This document shows, piece by piece, positions 29,937 through 42,811 of a stretch of DNA of 64,000 bases. Source of the DNA: Patiria pectinifera (lineage: Eukaryota > Echinodermata > Asteroidea > Valvatida > Asterinidae); NCBI GenBank assembly GCA_029964075.1, contig CM057135.1:16890863-16954862 (forward strand), in the 5' to 3' direction. The notes under the pieces are model-generated. The model saw only the letters and a list, made by a program, of their open reading frames with translations. It was not told the origin of the DNA and ran no database searches. The first letter of the stretch is position 1. Every line of letters begins with the position of its first letter. The position numbers and the translations under genes are program-made.

Positions 29937-31606
29937 AGCGGATGGAGTGACATACCATGTAAGGGTACCAGTAGGCCCTACCTCTCGCAATGTTAGTGCC
30001 CAACTGCCAGCAATCCTCTACAACCAAGAAAGAAGAAAGGGAAATAGACATTTTAATGCACGATAATGTTTAAAAAAAAAGCTTTGTATCAGGACAGAGA
30101 CTAATTTGTGTAATTGCAATAAGCAGAAAAAGTTATACAAATTTTAGGTCCTACTATATCATGTATACAGACCTATTCAGAGTTAGTTGCAGGATGCATG
30201 GTGTGAGAGGTTGATCTGCTCATGCATATTAGCTAGATTATATCATATGCGTACAGCAGGGAAGCGTTGGGGACAATAGCCCCAGTTTGAGGGCCAGACT
30301 TCTGGAGTCTAAACTTATGTTTAAAAAAAAGCAATAGGCCACTTGAGTACTTCTAGAGACTAGCCCATTTCACACATGTGCGAGATCCACGGCTTGCAAG
30401 AGACAAAGGCAGATGACCATGAGCTGAAGAGCTTGAGTCACTGGAGTGATTTTAGGCCAAGTTGAGCCATTTTAAAAGAAGCGACTCGAGTTGCAGGTCA
30501 AGAGTCATTTTAGTTAAATATTTGGCTCGAAAAGTCAGCTCAAGTCACGAATATTTGAACAGTAAATAACAAATAAGGCCTAAGAAAAAATAGCCTTCTG
30601 CTTTAATAACAAAATACAAAGTCTATTATATGGCGAAAAAAATTTTCAGAAGTAGTTCCTAACATTAACAAAATTTGAAATGTTTCTCAGTCCCAGATTC
30701 ATGTTTTATCATTTTTGCAACATTGACTGACCCTTAGGCCTAATGTAGCGTCTCGTGTAGTATAGGGCCCCTGTTTTTGTTTCGAATCAAATTAGAATCA
30801 AGATTTTTTATTACTAAAAATTGACATTGTCAACCTAAAGCAGACTTCTCTCCAATGCATGCCATGGAGGTAAATTCTACCTCCATGCTCGATGTAATGA
30901 CACCTTTTTAGTAATTTTGAACAGTGCAACTTGGGGAAGAAATTATGAGTTTTTTCTACGCGGTTTTACCGGGCCGGTTAGTGCCGTGCAGCTTGACTTG
31001 CGTGCCTCAGGTACATGTATGTACATCGCGCGGTGATCGCCATCTTCATTTTTATGTTGCGTTCTGTCATTGTCATCGTCATTTCACCCCAAAATTTCCC
31101 TTAAAATTAAAAACCCTGCCGTTTATCTATATAAGGCACTATACCTAGCTTATGTTCTTTAATGTAAGCCAACTAGCCGGCCCTAGTTGGTACTAGAATC
31201 AAATAATTTAAAAGTGGATTTTGTTCCCTTATATGGAAAGATTTCCCATATACGAAGTTCACTCAACACACCTAATGTGTACAAAACCTATATGAGATTG
31301 GACTGAAAAATTCTAGAAGTGTTTTCTAAGAAAATGTATATTTTCTCACTGCTCAAATTGACTTTGATGACATGAAATTGCTATCTGGTGGCTTGTTAAG
31401 TCAATACCGAGAAAATTAGTGAACTTCGTATATGAAATCTTTCCTTAAATACTACATGTGGGGCCTAGAACAGGTCCTAGACACGTTCGCCCTTAATAAT
31501 AATATTGAGATGATTGATAGGGCCTACTTGATACTTTGATAAATGATAGGCCTATAAGGCTATAGCCCTGAGCCTTAAAAAAATTGAAGAAAAAGTGGCA
31601 TATGAT

Positions 31607-33240
31607 AAGGTAGCCCCCATAAATGTGGCCTATTTACTGGACTGCCTCCGTAAACATAGGCCACACATCCCACATGTAAAAACGTGTCGCACTTTACCAG
31701 GCGTTTCATTTAGGCTTACTTGGTATTTTGCTTTATAAGCATACTCACCCTTTTAGTCTTTATAAGCTAATCAGAAAGTACTGCCTTTTTCACATGTATA
31801 TTTTGTGAAGGTAGTGTATATTTTGCCGGGTAACGCCGGCAAACTAACGTTTACTGAGTTTGCCGGCGGCGTCCATATCAACAGAGGGCGCTGTACTCTT
31901 TAAGATAGGGCTGAATTATAACATGTATATTAAATTCCACCAAAGTTGTGAAGCACAGTTGGTGCAGTGGTTAAGCAATAGCTCTAATGAGTAGGATGTC
32001 CAGGTTAAATTCTCACCCCGCACATTTTAAGGTTTTTTTCCATCCCCCAAATAAATAAGAATATTCTTCTTTTATTATTTTAATATGTCTCAAACATTTT
32101 AATGCAGAGTAATACTTTCTTTTTCCAGATTTGTGGCTCTGGAGGATTTTTTTAAAGGGAAATAAGGTCGAAATTATAAAATGGTCTGAGGATTCATCTT
32201 GTTAATACAATAATACAACGATAATATTGACATGGAGCCAGACTAAAATTTGTCACGGAAAATGTTTAAGTACAAAAAAACAGTAACTGCGCATGTTCAG
32301 TGCATATCAGCAAATAACATTTACTACAGAAGGTTTGCCGTCTCCTTTAAAATATCCACTGCCTTTTGTGAGTGGTATATTTTGCCGGAGGTAACATACG
32401 GCAGGCCTTTACGTTACTAAGGTTGCCGGCGGCAATCATATCCAACAGAGGCACTGTACTCTTTAGAATGGGTGAATTATAACATGTATTAAATTCCGCA
32501 AAGTTGTAACATGAAAGCACAGTTGGTGCAGTGGTTAAGCAATAGCTCTAATGAGTGGGATGTCCCGAGTTCAATTTCTCACCCCGCCACAATTTTAAAG
32601 TTTTTTTTCCATCACAAATAAATAAGAATATTCTTCTTTATTATTTTAATATGTCTCAAACATTTTATTGCAGAGTATTACTTTCTTTTTTTTTCAGATT
32701 TGTGGCTCTGGAGGATTTTTTTAAAGGAAATAAAGTCCGAAATTATAAAAATAGTCTGATTCATCTTGTGTACAACAATAACGATAATATTGTGGGGCCA
32801 GACTAAAATTTGTCGCGGAAATGTTTAGAAAGTACAAAAAGCAGTAACTGCGCATATTTCGAGTACATATCAGCAAACTAACGTTTTTGAGGTTTGCGTC
32901 TCAGCTAAAATATCCACTGCCTTTTTGTAGAATTTCCAGATTCATTTTTACACATGTGCGTATCAGAGAATTTCAACACGAAATTTCACAAAAATTAGAC
33001 ATCTGAAAAAGAAGCAGCACTTTCTCTCTAGCCTATAAAGAGAGAGGGTGAGTATGGCTTTACTAAAGCAAAAGGATTCCTACAAACAGAAGTCTAAATA
33101 GTAAAAATCAAAATTGTGAGCAAGTGCGACACGTTTTTGTACATGTGCCATGTGGATGTGTGGTCTATGTTTTACGGAGACGGCAGGCAGTCCAGTAAAA
33201 TAGGCCACATTTACATATTATGGGCCTAATGATAGAGGGT
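31607..33240. mobile_element. Inverted-repeat element, copy B, with internal tandem duplication
   Basis: Equivalent of 957-2,033. The core with the SINE head is present twice (SINE heads at about 31,948-32,024 and 32,516-32,592), a direct duplication of about 560-570 bp starting in the inner arm (TTTGCCGG...). The duplication is in this copy only. Confidence 0.6.
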
Positions 33241-34469
33241 TGCAACATATTCTAATCTTTCCCCGTTTAACACTTTGCTCTGACCAAAACTAAAAGTAGG
33301 TTCTACACTTCCCTGTCATTTTGGTGCCTGTGCCTCTGGTAAAAATTCGTCTCTAAATCTTGTTTTGACAACTGACAATGACTGATGACATGTCAAACAT
33401 AGTCAAACAAACACGCTCACAATTTCAGTACTAGTAGTATGGCGGCTGAATGAAGTTACAGTTACCCGTAGGCGGCTATTTCCCAACCCCCCTTCGATTA
33501 AGTCCGAAGAGGTGGGGTCAGGAACCAGACTAAGTTGGTAATATAGTTTAGCCAGTAAACTTCGTCCCCAGTGCTTACTTTATTTCAACCTGGTTTCCAA
33601 TATGAGAGGCGGAGTAGTGATGAAGCAGCGTACTTTGTTCGACTTGCCTGGAGACGACGTTGAGTTGTAGCCCAATTGGGTTGCAAGCAACCTCTTCCCC
33701 TGTGCTTACCCTTTATTTCCAATCTCGTTTGCGATTGGTTTTTATACCCTGAATAATTATGCTGCGATCATTTTAACTTGGTGACAGAGATGAACCTTGA
33801 TATCAGAAATGAACCTTGATAAACTTCCACTTTAATAGTTGTCATAACGCATTTTCCTAAAGCTTAAAAGAAGTCCTAAATTTTGTTTTCAAAAAGTGGA
33901 GCTTTACTTTTTATAAACTATGAATTAGCGCCCAAATCTACCAAGCAAAAAATCTCCCAAAGAAGCTGTCCTTCTGGATCTATCTGTAACAAGATTTGGT
34001 AAAAGTATGGTTTGTTAAGATTTTCATTTGAGACAGAGTGGAAATGTAAGCCAAAGAAATAGATGCTAGCCTGTAGGGCTTTTTTAAAAATATAAGGATT
34101 ATCATCATTCACTAAGGAAAAGACATCCGCTCAGTGCATGCAATAATTCGTGTCTAAAATTAACTACGTAAAAAAGTGGCAAGCAAAGGAGTGACAGATA
34201 TTGCACAAAGCCTTGTAATGATCCGGCCGAATCGATGCCCTTCTCCCCTTCTTGCTCTTGCACGTCTGGTACACAAGCGCACAGACCTGAGCACACCTGT
34301 CTGCAGTCTGGTAAGATTCTCTGACCTTTTTCAAGAGGCGAACGGCTAAGTGTGTGTCGCTACATAAGGCCAAGAGGTAGCAGCTACAGGTTTACGATTC
34401 TGAGTACAAGTTTGGTTGTCTTGATAGAAGACTAGCCTGTCGCTTTGTGAGTCAGCACTGCAGGTTATA

Positions 34470-35150
34470 GTAGTGTTGGCATCAATCCAAAGTCAGTATC
34501 TTGTAGACCATTGGTCAAAAGTTTGATTGCGCGGTTATCTTAACTATGCACCGGCACAGTAAAATGATGCACCTTCCTGGATTTATGATATAGTTACACA
34601 CTATAGTGAGTAATTAGCGCGCGCCGGGTTGTTTGTAAAATATTTCTGGCATCAATCCAACTTATCTTGTAGACAATTTGGGTTAAAGTATGAGTGCGCG
34701 GTTATCAAAACTCTGCTTATGAGTAAAATGATGCACCTTCTGAGTACAGCTTTTCTTGATATGCATGATTTACAAGTAGTTACACACAATAGTGAGTAAT
34801 TTGCGTGCGTTGGGTTTGAAGCCTGTTTCTGGCATCGATCAACTTCTTGTAGACCATTTTGGTCAAAGCTTGATTGCGCGGTTGTAAAAAAAAAACTCTG
34901 CACATGAAGTAAAATCAAAACTCTGCATATGAGTAAAATGATGTGATATGCACCTTCTGAGTACAATTATTCTGGATTATAATATAGTTACACCAGAGTG
35001 AGTAATTCAAGGCCCATTCAGCGCTGAGTTTCCTGTTTCTGGCATCAATCCAAGGCTTATCCAACCACTTGCAGACCATTGGTCAAAACTTTTTGTCATA
35101 GCAGTTTCAATACATTTCACTTGCACGTCAAATGATGCACAAACTTTGTA
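34470..35150 (+). repeat. ~165-210 bp tandem units, copy B
   Basis: Equivalent of 3,223-3,900 with small indels; the GGCATCAATCCAA-type unit starts are near 34,478, 34,650, 34,831 and 35,040. Confidence 0.65.
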
Positions 35151-35369
35151 CATTCCCCGATAATTTGCATTGTTTCTAGTTTGGGCAGGTTTTTTTGGGG
35201 AGAGGCTGGGTACCCCTACGTTTATGGCATTAAAGTAATAATATTGAAATTTGGATTTCTTCAAAAATGTATCTATGACTTACTGAACTCGAGCTGGTTT
35301 ACATGCACCAATTAATCAAGAAACCTAACAGTAGTCTTATTTATATACCAGGTCTAATTATAAGTCAAT

Positions 35370-35930
35370 GGTCGCACGAAGGTGCGAGCATTGGCGTCTA
35401 TTGTTTTACATAGGGAGCGTGTTTCATGACTTGTGTGGTTAGTCAGCCACAATCTTACTATGCAAATGCATCAAACAACTCACATGAAAAGGTACGAGCA
35501 TTGGCCGTCTACATTTTGTTTTACTCAGGGCGAGTTTCATGACTTGTGTGGTTAGTCAGCCACAATCTTACTATGCAAATGCATCAAACAACTCACACGA
35601 AAGGTACGAGCATATGCATTGGCGTCTACATTTTGTTTTACTCAGGGGCGAGTTTCATGACTTGTGTGGTTAGTCAGCCACAATCTTACTACAAATGCAT
35701 CAAACAACTCACATGAAAAGGTACGAGCATTGGCCGTCTACATTTTGTTTTACTCAGGGGCGTGTTTCATGACTTGTGTGGTTAGTCAGCCCCAGTCTTA
35801 CTATGCAAATGCATCAAACAACTCACACGAAAGGTACGAGCATTGGCGTCTACATTTTGTTTTACTCAGGGACGTGTTTCATGACTTGTATGGTTAGTCA
35901 GCCGCACTTTGCTATATAAATGCATTAATA
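35370..35930 (+). repeat. ~116-bp octamer array, copy B
   Basis: Equivalent of 4,129-4,690. Three of the four ATGCAAAT motifs survive (about 35,460, 35,574 and 35,805); the third unit has lost two bases in its octamer. Confidence 0.65.
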
Positions 35931-36292
35931 TTGGGATGGCTTACCCACGCTACGCCTCAATCGACTCATTCAAATGTCTGACATGTTACTACCACGTACT
36001 CGTGCGTCAGAAGGGTGCATACGCATTTTACAAGTCATATAACTCACAAGTCAGAGTTAACTACCATTTGACACAACAATGTGAGACATGGAACACATTT
36101 GCATGAGTAATAATATGCTATTATTAAGCACCTAATGTGTGAACAGTTTTCACATGAAGTTGTAACAGACAGCAACGCACAATTTGGGGTAAAACGACAT
36201 ACGGTCAGTGCATCATCCACACATTTACTCAGGTTTGTCTGAGTATTTTGCACAGTTACGCAACATAACCCATGCACAATTTTTGTGTGCAG

Positions 36293-37503
36293 ACTATTAA
36301 AAATACCCAGATCTATCAAGGGTGAGAGATAAGAGGTGGTCATTACCCTCAATCGTAGGAGTATATCGGCGTGTCAAACGCTGAGGGTCAAATTTCCTCA
36401 AGTTGGGTTAGACGACGTGATCGTACCCGGCACTTGTAAACTAACTTGCAATTTAGAACTCGACAATTGCAGGCGACAACAATAGAACCATTTTTGGTAA
36501 TTTAGTAGAAATTTAGTCAGCGAAATCAGCGTCAGGCTTCAAGGTCACGCAAATGTGAGTTATCGTCACGCCGACGTGTATCACAACTTTAAACACAATT
36601 GGCTCAACAGCTCGATGACTCGAAACATTGGTGACTCTAAACTAGAACTGGGGCTGAAGATGCTAACGCAGGCGCCAACAACGGTAAGGATCAAGCTATC
36701 GCGGATGCCTATTGTAACAGATAGTGTATTCCCTAGACATTGACATACTGACTTCGCATCACCCTTTTTACCCCAGCGGTTTAAACCAACCTCTGACGTA
36801 CGAGATAAAGTTTAACGATCACGATAAAGTCGTCAACAGTTCAGATACGGCGGTGATGTATTCTATGTCAGACTTGTCTCTCGAATACCAAGTGGTGACC
36901 AACAGAGACCTAGCTATCACCATCAGGAATAAACACAAGGGGTTAAAGGCAATATCTGTTTTGATAAAATCCACTCGCTAGAAGTTAGATCCGTCAACAA
37001 ATCGGACACGCTTTGGAACGTCAGCGTCAATCAACCCATCCAGGAGTCTCAAGGGTATTTTGTTTTGTTTAAAGATCCCGCGGTCAAAAATCCGCAGCGA
37101 TTTTACAATCCAAAAATAACCAAAACATCGGTGACCGTAGAAGGTAAACCCAATCAACTCTACAGTCAAGGCATGTTTCGAGTATCAACACTGGAATGAA
37201 ATCAACAAGTTCTTTGGAGACAGCGATACCGAAAGCGGGCGCGGAAGTAGCTAAAGACTTAAATTTGACGGGTTTTGACCTCGAAGACTACCTAAAAGAC
37301 AAGTACGGTCTGTGGCTCGATTTTAGAAGTAACGACTACAATTCCGCTCACTGATCGGTTAGGAAACTCGGAGACGTAGGAGGCATCAACATTCAATTTA
37401 ACAGAAAGCCGAAGGTCAAGGTGACCTCACGATGTACGTATTTTTAGTCATGGATGCTCAATTGAACTTGGAAGACGGAAATTTTAAATCTCTGTTAAGT
37501 TAA
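36293..37503 (+). pseudogene. Polinton major capsid protein, copy B
   Basis: Same leader fusion and same TAG (about 36,721) as copy A, plus at least eight additional indels and several substitutions, so only short frames remain. The last 70 codons (QGDL-type region onward) resume an intact frame to TAA at 37,501-37,503. Confidence 0.7.
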
Positions 37504-37504
37504 A

Positions 37505-38101
37505 ATGACACAACCGCATTGCGCTTTAATCGTCGGCAAAACAAATTCGGGCAAAACCAAATGGATTTTGGATCTGTTAGAGTCAGACTATAAAAATACA
37601 TTTGAAGCGATAGTCATCATTTGCCCTACCATATTTAAAAACAAAAAGTACATCGAAAGAAAATGCAGACTCAAGCAGATCCCGAGGTATACCTCTGCGA
37701 TCCGGAATTATACAAGATGACGCTCAACGAAGCGATCGATATTTACAGTAAAATATTGGAAGGTGTTGCCACGTTGTTTATCGTGGACGATTGCTCTTCG
37801 GATCAAGAGATTAAATATCGTAAAAAGACGTGTGCGCTAAGCAAGATGGCATTTAGCGGAAGACACGTCAATCACAGCTGTTGGTTACTGATCCAAAAGT
37901 ACAACAGCGTTTTAAAAGACACGGCTTGGTTGGCATTATTTTACTGCAAAGATAAAACATCGTTTGATCAAGCGTTAGACGAAAACGACGTCATTACCCA
38001 TTAAAGAACGAGATTATATAAACCGACGTTTGAGAGATGGGAAATATAGTAAATTGGTCGTATACACCGAACCTCCAGTTAGTTACGAGCTACTTGAATA
38101 G
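37505..38101 (+). pseudogene. A32-type packaging ATPase, copy B
   Basis: The Walker A half (37,505 onward) and Walker B half (from 37,663) are separated by the same -1 shift as in copy A. One more shift near 37,993 separates the last 35 codons. Two or three substitutions relative to copy A (e.g. NKKYIERKC). Confidence 0.7.
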
Positions 38102-38113
38102 GGGTAAAAATAA

Positions 38114-38169
38114 ATTAACGCAAAATGCTCTTCATAACGTTTTATTGTTATGAAAGGCTTTTTACGTTG
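38114..38169. terminator. Convergent-gene hairpin, copy B
   Basis: Equivalent of 6,872-6,927, with the right arm damaged (GTTATGAAAGGC instead of GTTATGAAGAGC), so the stem is shorter. Confidence 0.55.
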
Positions 38170-38817
38170 AAAGTAAAAATGTGTTAGTTTTGATTGATTT
38201 TCTTTTAACGTTACAACTTTTACAAGCACCATATCGTCTCCAGATCTATCGTACTGTAGAACGACTCGGCAATCATCGTAATAGCAATGTTTGTAGTCTT
38301 CTGTAAGACCTCTTAAAAAATCGGTATCTACGAAAAGTTCTGGATTAAATCTATTTTTCTCTTTATCCTTTTCCGACAACCCAAGATCCATCTCGAAATA
38401 GTAAAGTCTACAGCCTTACCATCATCACTCTTACATTCTCGACATTGCCCTTGGATGCGGTTGTGATAACATATATCAGAACCGACGCAATCTTTACATA
38501 TGTTGTGTTGTCGATTATGTGGACGAATGCCAGAACCACCGTAATCTTTACATATGTTGCGTTGACGACCATGTGGACATTTTCTTTGGTTCATTTTACT
38601 TCTACACTCATCACAGGTTTTATATTTTTTCACCGTTTGGTTTGGTGCTTAGATCGTCACTTTTACAAAACTTACAAACGTTTGATTTCGAGTAATATTT
38701 TTGTTTGTTTTTATCCCTACATATTACACGTCTTGTAAGTTTTACCGTTTGATTTCATACCGAATTGTTCAAGCTTGTAGGATTTATTGCACTGAACACA
38801 AAGTTTAATATTGTCAT
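38147..38817 (-). pseudogene. Cys/His-repeat protein, copy B
   Basis: ATG at 38,815-38,817. The shift seen at the A/T-rich run in the other copies is absent here, so the first CxxC region reads straight through to CKFCKSDD. Other shifts occur near 38,627 (extra T), 38,371 (lost T) and 38,185. One substitution in the repeats (GIRPHNRQ). Confidence 0.55.
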
Positions 38818-39213
38818 TATTTTTATTTATTATATGATAATACAAAATTTCTCATTTTTATTAGCAATTTTTATTGCAACAAAATCAGCAAAAATAATAG
38901 TTAACTGCTCAAGTGAAATAAGCTAGGTGCTCAAGTTAAATAAGCTATGTGCTCCGTAAAATTACCTGGCTGCTTAACTAATAGGACCTAGTTGAGTAGC
39001 AACCTATTCAACAAACTACACATGTATTACAATTTGTTAATCAACAACCGTCAACAAAATACATTTTGCTGTTAGTAAATGATATCAATATTTGAGTATT
39101 TGCAGTTTTGGCTATTATCATCATATCGCTTAAACTATCGTTTTACACCTACGAATACCTTTGCTTTTGTAACAAGTTGCAAAGCTACAACAAATTAAAT
39201 TCGTTTCTAATTA

Positions 39214-39656
39214 AATGGGACCTAAAACTTACTTTAACGAACGAACAAGATCACAACGCAGAACATAAAGATCGTTTGTGCGGTGTCGTAGCAGCCGGAA
39301 ACTCTAGAAAGTACTTGGGAAAGGAATACACCGTTAAACACATCGAAGCTCTTGACAGTAAAGAACTCGACAAGCTGTATCATCTGTACGAAACTAAATT
39401 TGGAAATGAAATTGTTCAAACCGTTGGTAAATACACTTTAAGTCTATTTTCGAGAGTGTAAGCTGTGGTTACACCCGTACAAGTTTTAGGATATAACGTC
39501 ACTATAGATTCTGAAGAAGAATTCACCAACGACTTGAGTTCCGATCCTATTATAAGCGCGAGTATGGCTGGTATGTTGAGCGACGTTTGTTACGTACGGA
39601 ACTTTAATATTACCCCTAGTTGCTACGATTATCACAACAAAACATTTGAAATTTAA
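39214..39656 (+). pseudogene. Small viral protein with in-frame TAA, copy B
   Basis: Two bases are missing just after the ATG (39,214), shifting the start out of frame with the otherwise identical body. The internal TAA (39,459-39,461) and the downstream part to 39,656 match copy A. The divergent promoter repeats lie upstream at about 38,905-38,985. Confidence 0.5.
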
Positions 39657-39673
39657 TAAACCTAATATAATAA

Positions 39674-40059
39674 ATGGAAGATCAAAAAGCAGCGACAGCA
39701 ACGCCTGCAGCTCAACCAGCAGAGACAGAGACGCCCCAACCGATAGAAACAACGTCGTCACCGGCAGTAACGAGAGTGACCAAGACTAAAAAAATCCTCA
39801 ACGAATTCAGCAGGGTAAAGCTTTAGCCGAGCACAATAGACAGATGAAATTAAAATTAACAAAAATGGACGTAACATCAGTCGATAATACGAGCTCACCA
39901 GACTACAACCCTTGGGCGATGTGGGGGGCTATAGCGTCTATAATAGGGGTGGGGCTGCTGGTACTAAAAAGTAAGGCAACTGCGCCGGCAATACAGCCAG
40001 TGCCGGTAGTCACGCAGCCCACTACACCCAGCGCCCCCAAAACGCTAGACATGGAATAA
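39674..40059 (+). pseudogene. Pro/Thr-rich single-TM protein, copy B
   Basis: ATG at 39,674. The run of seven A near 39,788 puts the C-terminal TM part (39,844-40,059) out of frame with the N-terminal part. The two bases lost in copy A are present here. Confidence 0.5.
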
Positions 40060-40092
40060 ACCAGCAATTTAAAAATTGTTATATTAAAAACG

Positions 40093-40335
40093 ATGAGTAA
40101 CTTTGACACCAACGGAATAGCAAATACGATTTATCACGGAGCCGTCATATCGGGTCTTTCGATGAGATACGCCATGATAGGAGCTAAACTACTCAAAATG
40201 AAAGCGCCGGATTTAAACAAACTAAGCGTAGAAGATGCGGCTAAATTGACGGGCATTATAAGTGGAGCTCTGGCCACGCAAAATTGGTTGGTGACCAAGG
40301 GTATACTACCAGGCAGTATAATGAAAACGGCATAA
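40093..40335 (+). CDS. 80-residue small virion-type protein, copy B
   Basis: The product is identical to that at 8,861-9,103, despite the noise elsewhere in this unit. Confidence 0.7.
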   Translation: MSNFDTNGIANTIYHGAVISGLSMRYAMIGAKLLKMKAPDLNKLSVEDAAKLTGIISGALATQNWLVTKGILPGSIMKTA

Positions 40336-40356
40336 TTTAATAGGTTTATTAAATAA

Positions 40357-40917
40357 ATGGCTGAGGAGGATTTGACTTTGACCCCGTTGATGATTACGAT
40401 TACGATGACGATGATGATGTAGCAGAGACCAATTTGGACGACAACTTTGATACTCCTGTACCACCCATCCTCACTACCGACATAGATGACGTTTTAGATC
40501 AAGCAAGAAGCATGGTCACTAATGGGTGCGTTGATGAGTTTTACGATACTTATAACATATACATTAAACCAATATCTCCTAGATACGAAAACTTTATTCT
40601 CAACACAGAAGGTTTATTTTATGACACTGGTAAAGGCTTACTAAGGGTAACGGATCAAAGAAAACCAGACAGATTCTTGAGTCTGAGGTCTATAGAGTTA
40701 AATGTGAGAAAAATGGGTTTTAACGGTAGAGATTTTATTAGAAACAAATTAGGTTTACGCATTACGAACGTAAGACGCTCAGTGACGATCAATGCCAACA
40801 CCTGCAATCGATACAACCCGAGAGTATCCCCATGACAGAACTACCCAGAGTCACCGATGAGGTAATCGAGATTATAGACGATTTAGAACAAGACACCGGC
40901 GCTCAAACGGAATATTG
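40357..40917 (+). pseudogene. Acidic virion-type protein, copy B
   Basis: ATG at 40,357, but a G is missing within the first ten codons and a T near 40,754, so the start and end are out of frame with the body. Several substitutions (e.g. LSLRSIELNVRKMGF) are real differences from copies A, A' and B'. Confidence 0.6.
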
Positions 40918-41600
40918 AATTACAGAGAACTCCAGGGTTTAGACAAAACTCTTCAGACGTTGAGAGGTAACCTAGAACTTAATTTATCGCGTCTCACAGA
41001 ACTGGACCGAGAGATTGCGGCCACGAGACAAGAACTCGACGTATCTCACAGCGAAGAGGGTCGACGAGAGTTAAACGATAAATTGAGCGACTTGAATGTT
41101 GAAAGATCTGCCAGATTAGAAGCCGCAAAAGCCAACGAACGAGGGCTCAAAAGTCAGATCGCTAGAATCAAAGAAACGATTAATAAAATATTAGGCGACG
41201 ACACGACTCTGGCGGAAAAGATTAGAACTCTGTTCAGAGAACAAGGTGTGACCGTAGTGAGTATTTTAGCCGCTTTTAGTTTAGCCATCAGCACGATAGT
41301 GAGTAGCATCGTCGCTAGCGTGAGAGGTGTGGGTGCCCCACCTGCGCCAACACCTACACCAACACCAACACCAACACCAAGGCGGTATCAAGAGTGGATT
41401 TCAAAACAACTCGCTAATTTTGCATCTGCTCTTCAAAACTCGGAGTAGGCGCGTTGGGTGCTCTGCCGGGTATCATAGGCAGCGTACTTAGTTGGATATT
41501 TAACGTGCTGAGTAAGTCCGTATCGTGGTTGGCCGAACACGTGTGGGCTTTGTTTTTGGGTGTGGGAGCCTTGGTGTTTGCGTACCTGCAAAAACGATGA
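40915..41600 (+). pseudogene. Coiled-coil/TM protein, copy B
   Basis: Coiled coil and first TM helix are identical to copy A. Deletions at about 41,381, 41,391 and 41,437, and a substitution creating an early TAG at 41,446-41,448, break the C-terminal TM part, which is otherwise present to about 41,600. Confidence 0.6.
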
Positions 41601-41624
41601 TAGTAATAGTTGCAATCAAGTTAA

Positions 41625-41668
41625 AACAAAAATAAGCCTTACCAGCACAAAGTTGGTAAGGCTTATTT
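41625..41668. terminator. Hairpin between last two convergent genes, copy B
   Basis: ATAAGCCTTACCA and TGGTAAGGCTTAT remain paired; the flanking A and T tracts are shorter than at 10,402-10,449. Confidence 0.6.
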
Positions 41669-41689
41669 TGTGTTAATGAGATTAGAGTG

Positions 41690-42138
41690 TGACTTATCGC
41701 GTTGCCTCGTAAGCCAAAATACCCATACCAACGATAGCTAACATTCCTACCGTCAACGATAAGTTTTTGTCTCGGTGAGTTTGTAGTTTCGTGGGTTCTT
41801 GGGTTAAAACTGTAGGTGAAGTGCTGGTGTTGACGCTGATGTTGGTGGGTGAGTAGGGGCAGGTAGAGGGGATACAACATCGTTCGTCATAGGCTCTGGG
41901 GGCGTTGGTGGCGCGACATCATCGGTGTCATCAAAGAATCGTCCGGCTGAGGTTGTGAGTTTAAATCTGGCACCAAACCAGTGTTCATACTCTGGGTAGC
42001 GATTTGAAGATTGTTGTTATAGCCGTCGTGCATTCCAACCCTCAAGTTCATATCCGATGGAATTAAATACAACCCCGGTTTCACGACAAAATTTAAAGGC
42101 GTTCTGGCATACTGCAAAGAGTCTTGAAACTCAATCAA
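41690..42138 (-). pseudogene. Tail-anchored Pro/Thr-rich protein, copy B
   Basis: Same 5' truncation at the direct repeat as copy A. A deletion near 41,935 and several indels in the Pro/Thr region (41,818-41,870) break the frame before the C-terminal hydrophobic helix. Confidence 0.5.
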
Positions 42139-42424
42139 ATTAGGTTTTGCCCTTCACCGACGTTTTTAACACTGTATACTCAGTGTGTTACCTCCCGAGT
42201 GAAAGTTGGAAAAAATCACTCAGGTGGGACTCGAACCCACGACCTCCTGCTTTCTAGTGCAGATGTCTTACCACTCGACCACCGAGCTAACGGGATCGGT
42301 TGGCCGGTTCGAATCTGATGTACATAGCAGCGGGTACCGCATAAACTATTATAAGATGGAATTTTGCGTCGGGGTGATATAAATCAAATTAGGTTTTGCC
42401 CTTCACCGACGTTTTTAACGACGT
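42134..42424. repeat. Centre of fold-back B: direct repeats around a tRNA unit
   Basis: Same direct repeats (about 42,135-42,170 and 42,383-42,419) and spacer as at 10,914-11,200, with only two or three substitutions. Both fold-backs thus share one centre of common origin. Confidence 0.7.
42217..42288 (-). ncRNA. tRNA-like Pol III unit (SINE head), centre B
   Basis: Same as 10,998-11,069, with one substitution in the acceptor region (CACTCAGG for CACTCGGG on the + strand) that weakens its stem. A and B boxes and the T-run terminator are unchanged. Confidence 0.6.
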
Positions 42425-42811
42425 TTTTATCGTGCTGATGGCTAAACTAAAAGCGGCTAAAATACTCACTACGGTCACACCTTGTTCTCTGAACAGAGTT
42501 CTAATCTTTTCCGCCAGAGTCGTGTCGTCGCCTAATATTTTATTAATCGTTTCTTTGATTCTAGCGATCTGACTTTTGAGCCCTCGTTCGTTGGCTTTTG
42601 CGGCTTCTAATCTGGCAGATCTTTCAACATTCAAGTCGCTCAATTTATCGTTTAACTCTCGTCGACCCTCTTCGCTGTGAGATACGTCGAGTTCTTGTCT
42701 CGTGGCCGCAATCTCTCGGTCCAGTTCTGTGAGACGCGATAAATTAAGTTCTAGGTTACCTCTCAACGTCTGAAGAGTTTTGTCTAAACCCTGGAGTTCT
42801 CTGTAATTCAA
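42389..42811 (-). pseudogene. Coiled-coil protein, truncated, copy B'
   Basis: Identical to the truncated form at 11,170-11,592, including the tail KTSLKTSVKGKT read from the direct repeat. Confidence 0.65.

Larger units (their letters stand above)
30628..36292 (+). repeat. Leader block of unit B (noisy copy)
   Basis: Same order of elements as 1-5,050 but with very many 1-4 base insertions and deletions, often extra AG or GA. The leader is about 600 bp longer because of a tandem duplication inside it (see 31,798-32,970). The G/C tract is collapsed and one octamer is lost. The left boundary with host DNA (…AGTCTATTATATGGCG) corresponds to 52,490-52,500. Confidence 0.75.

Noticed and set aside
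42124-42318. 64-residue frame with GGTRTHDLLLSSADVLPLDH
   Set aside because: This peptide type is the usual spurious translation of tRNA-derived SINEs; the DNA is the centre tRNA unit.
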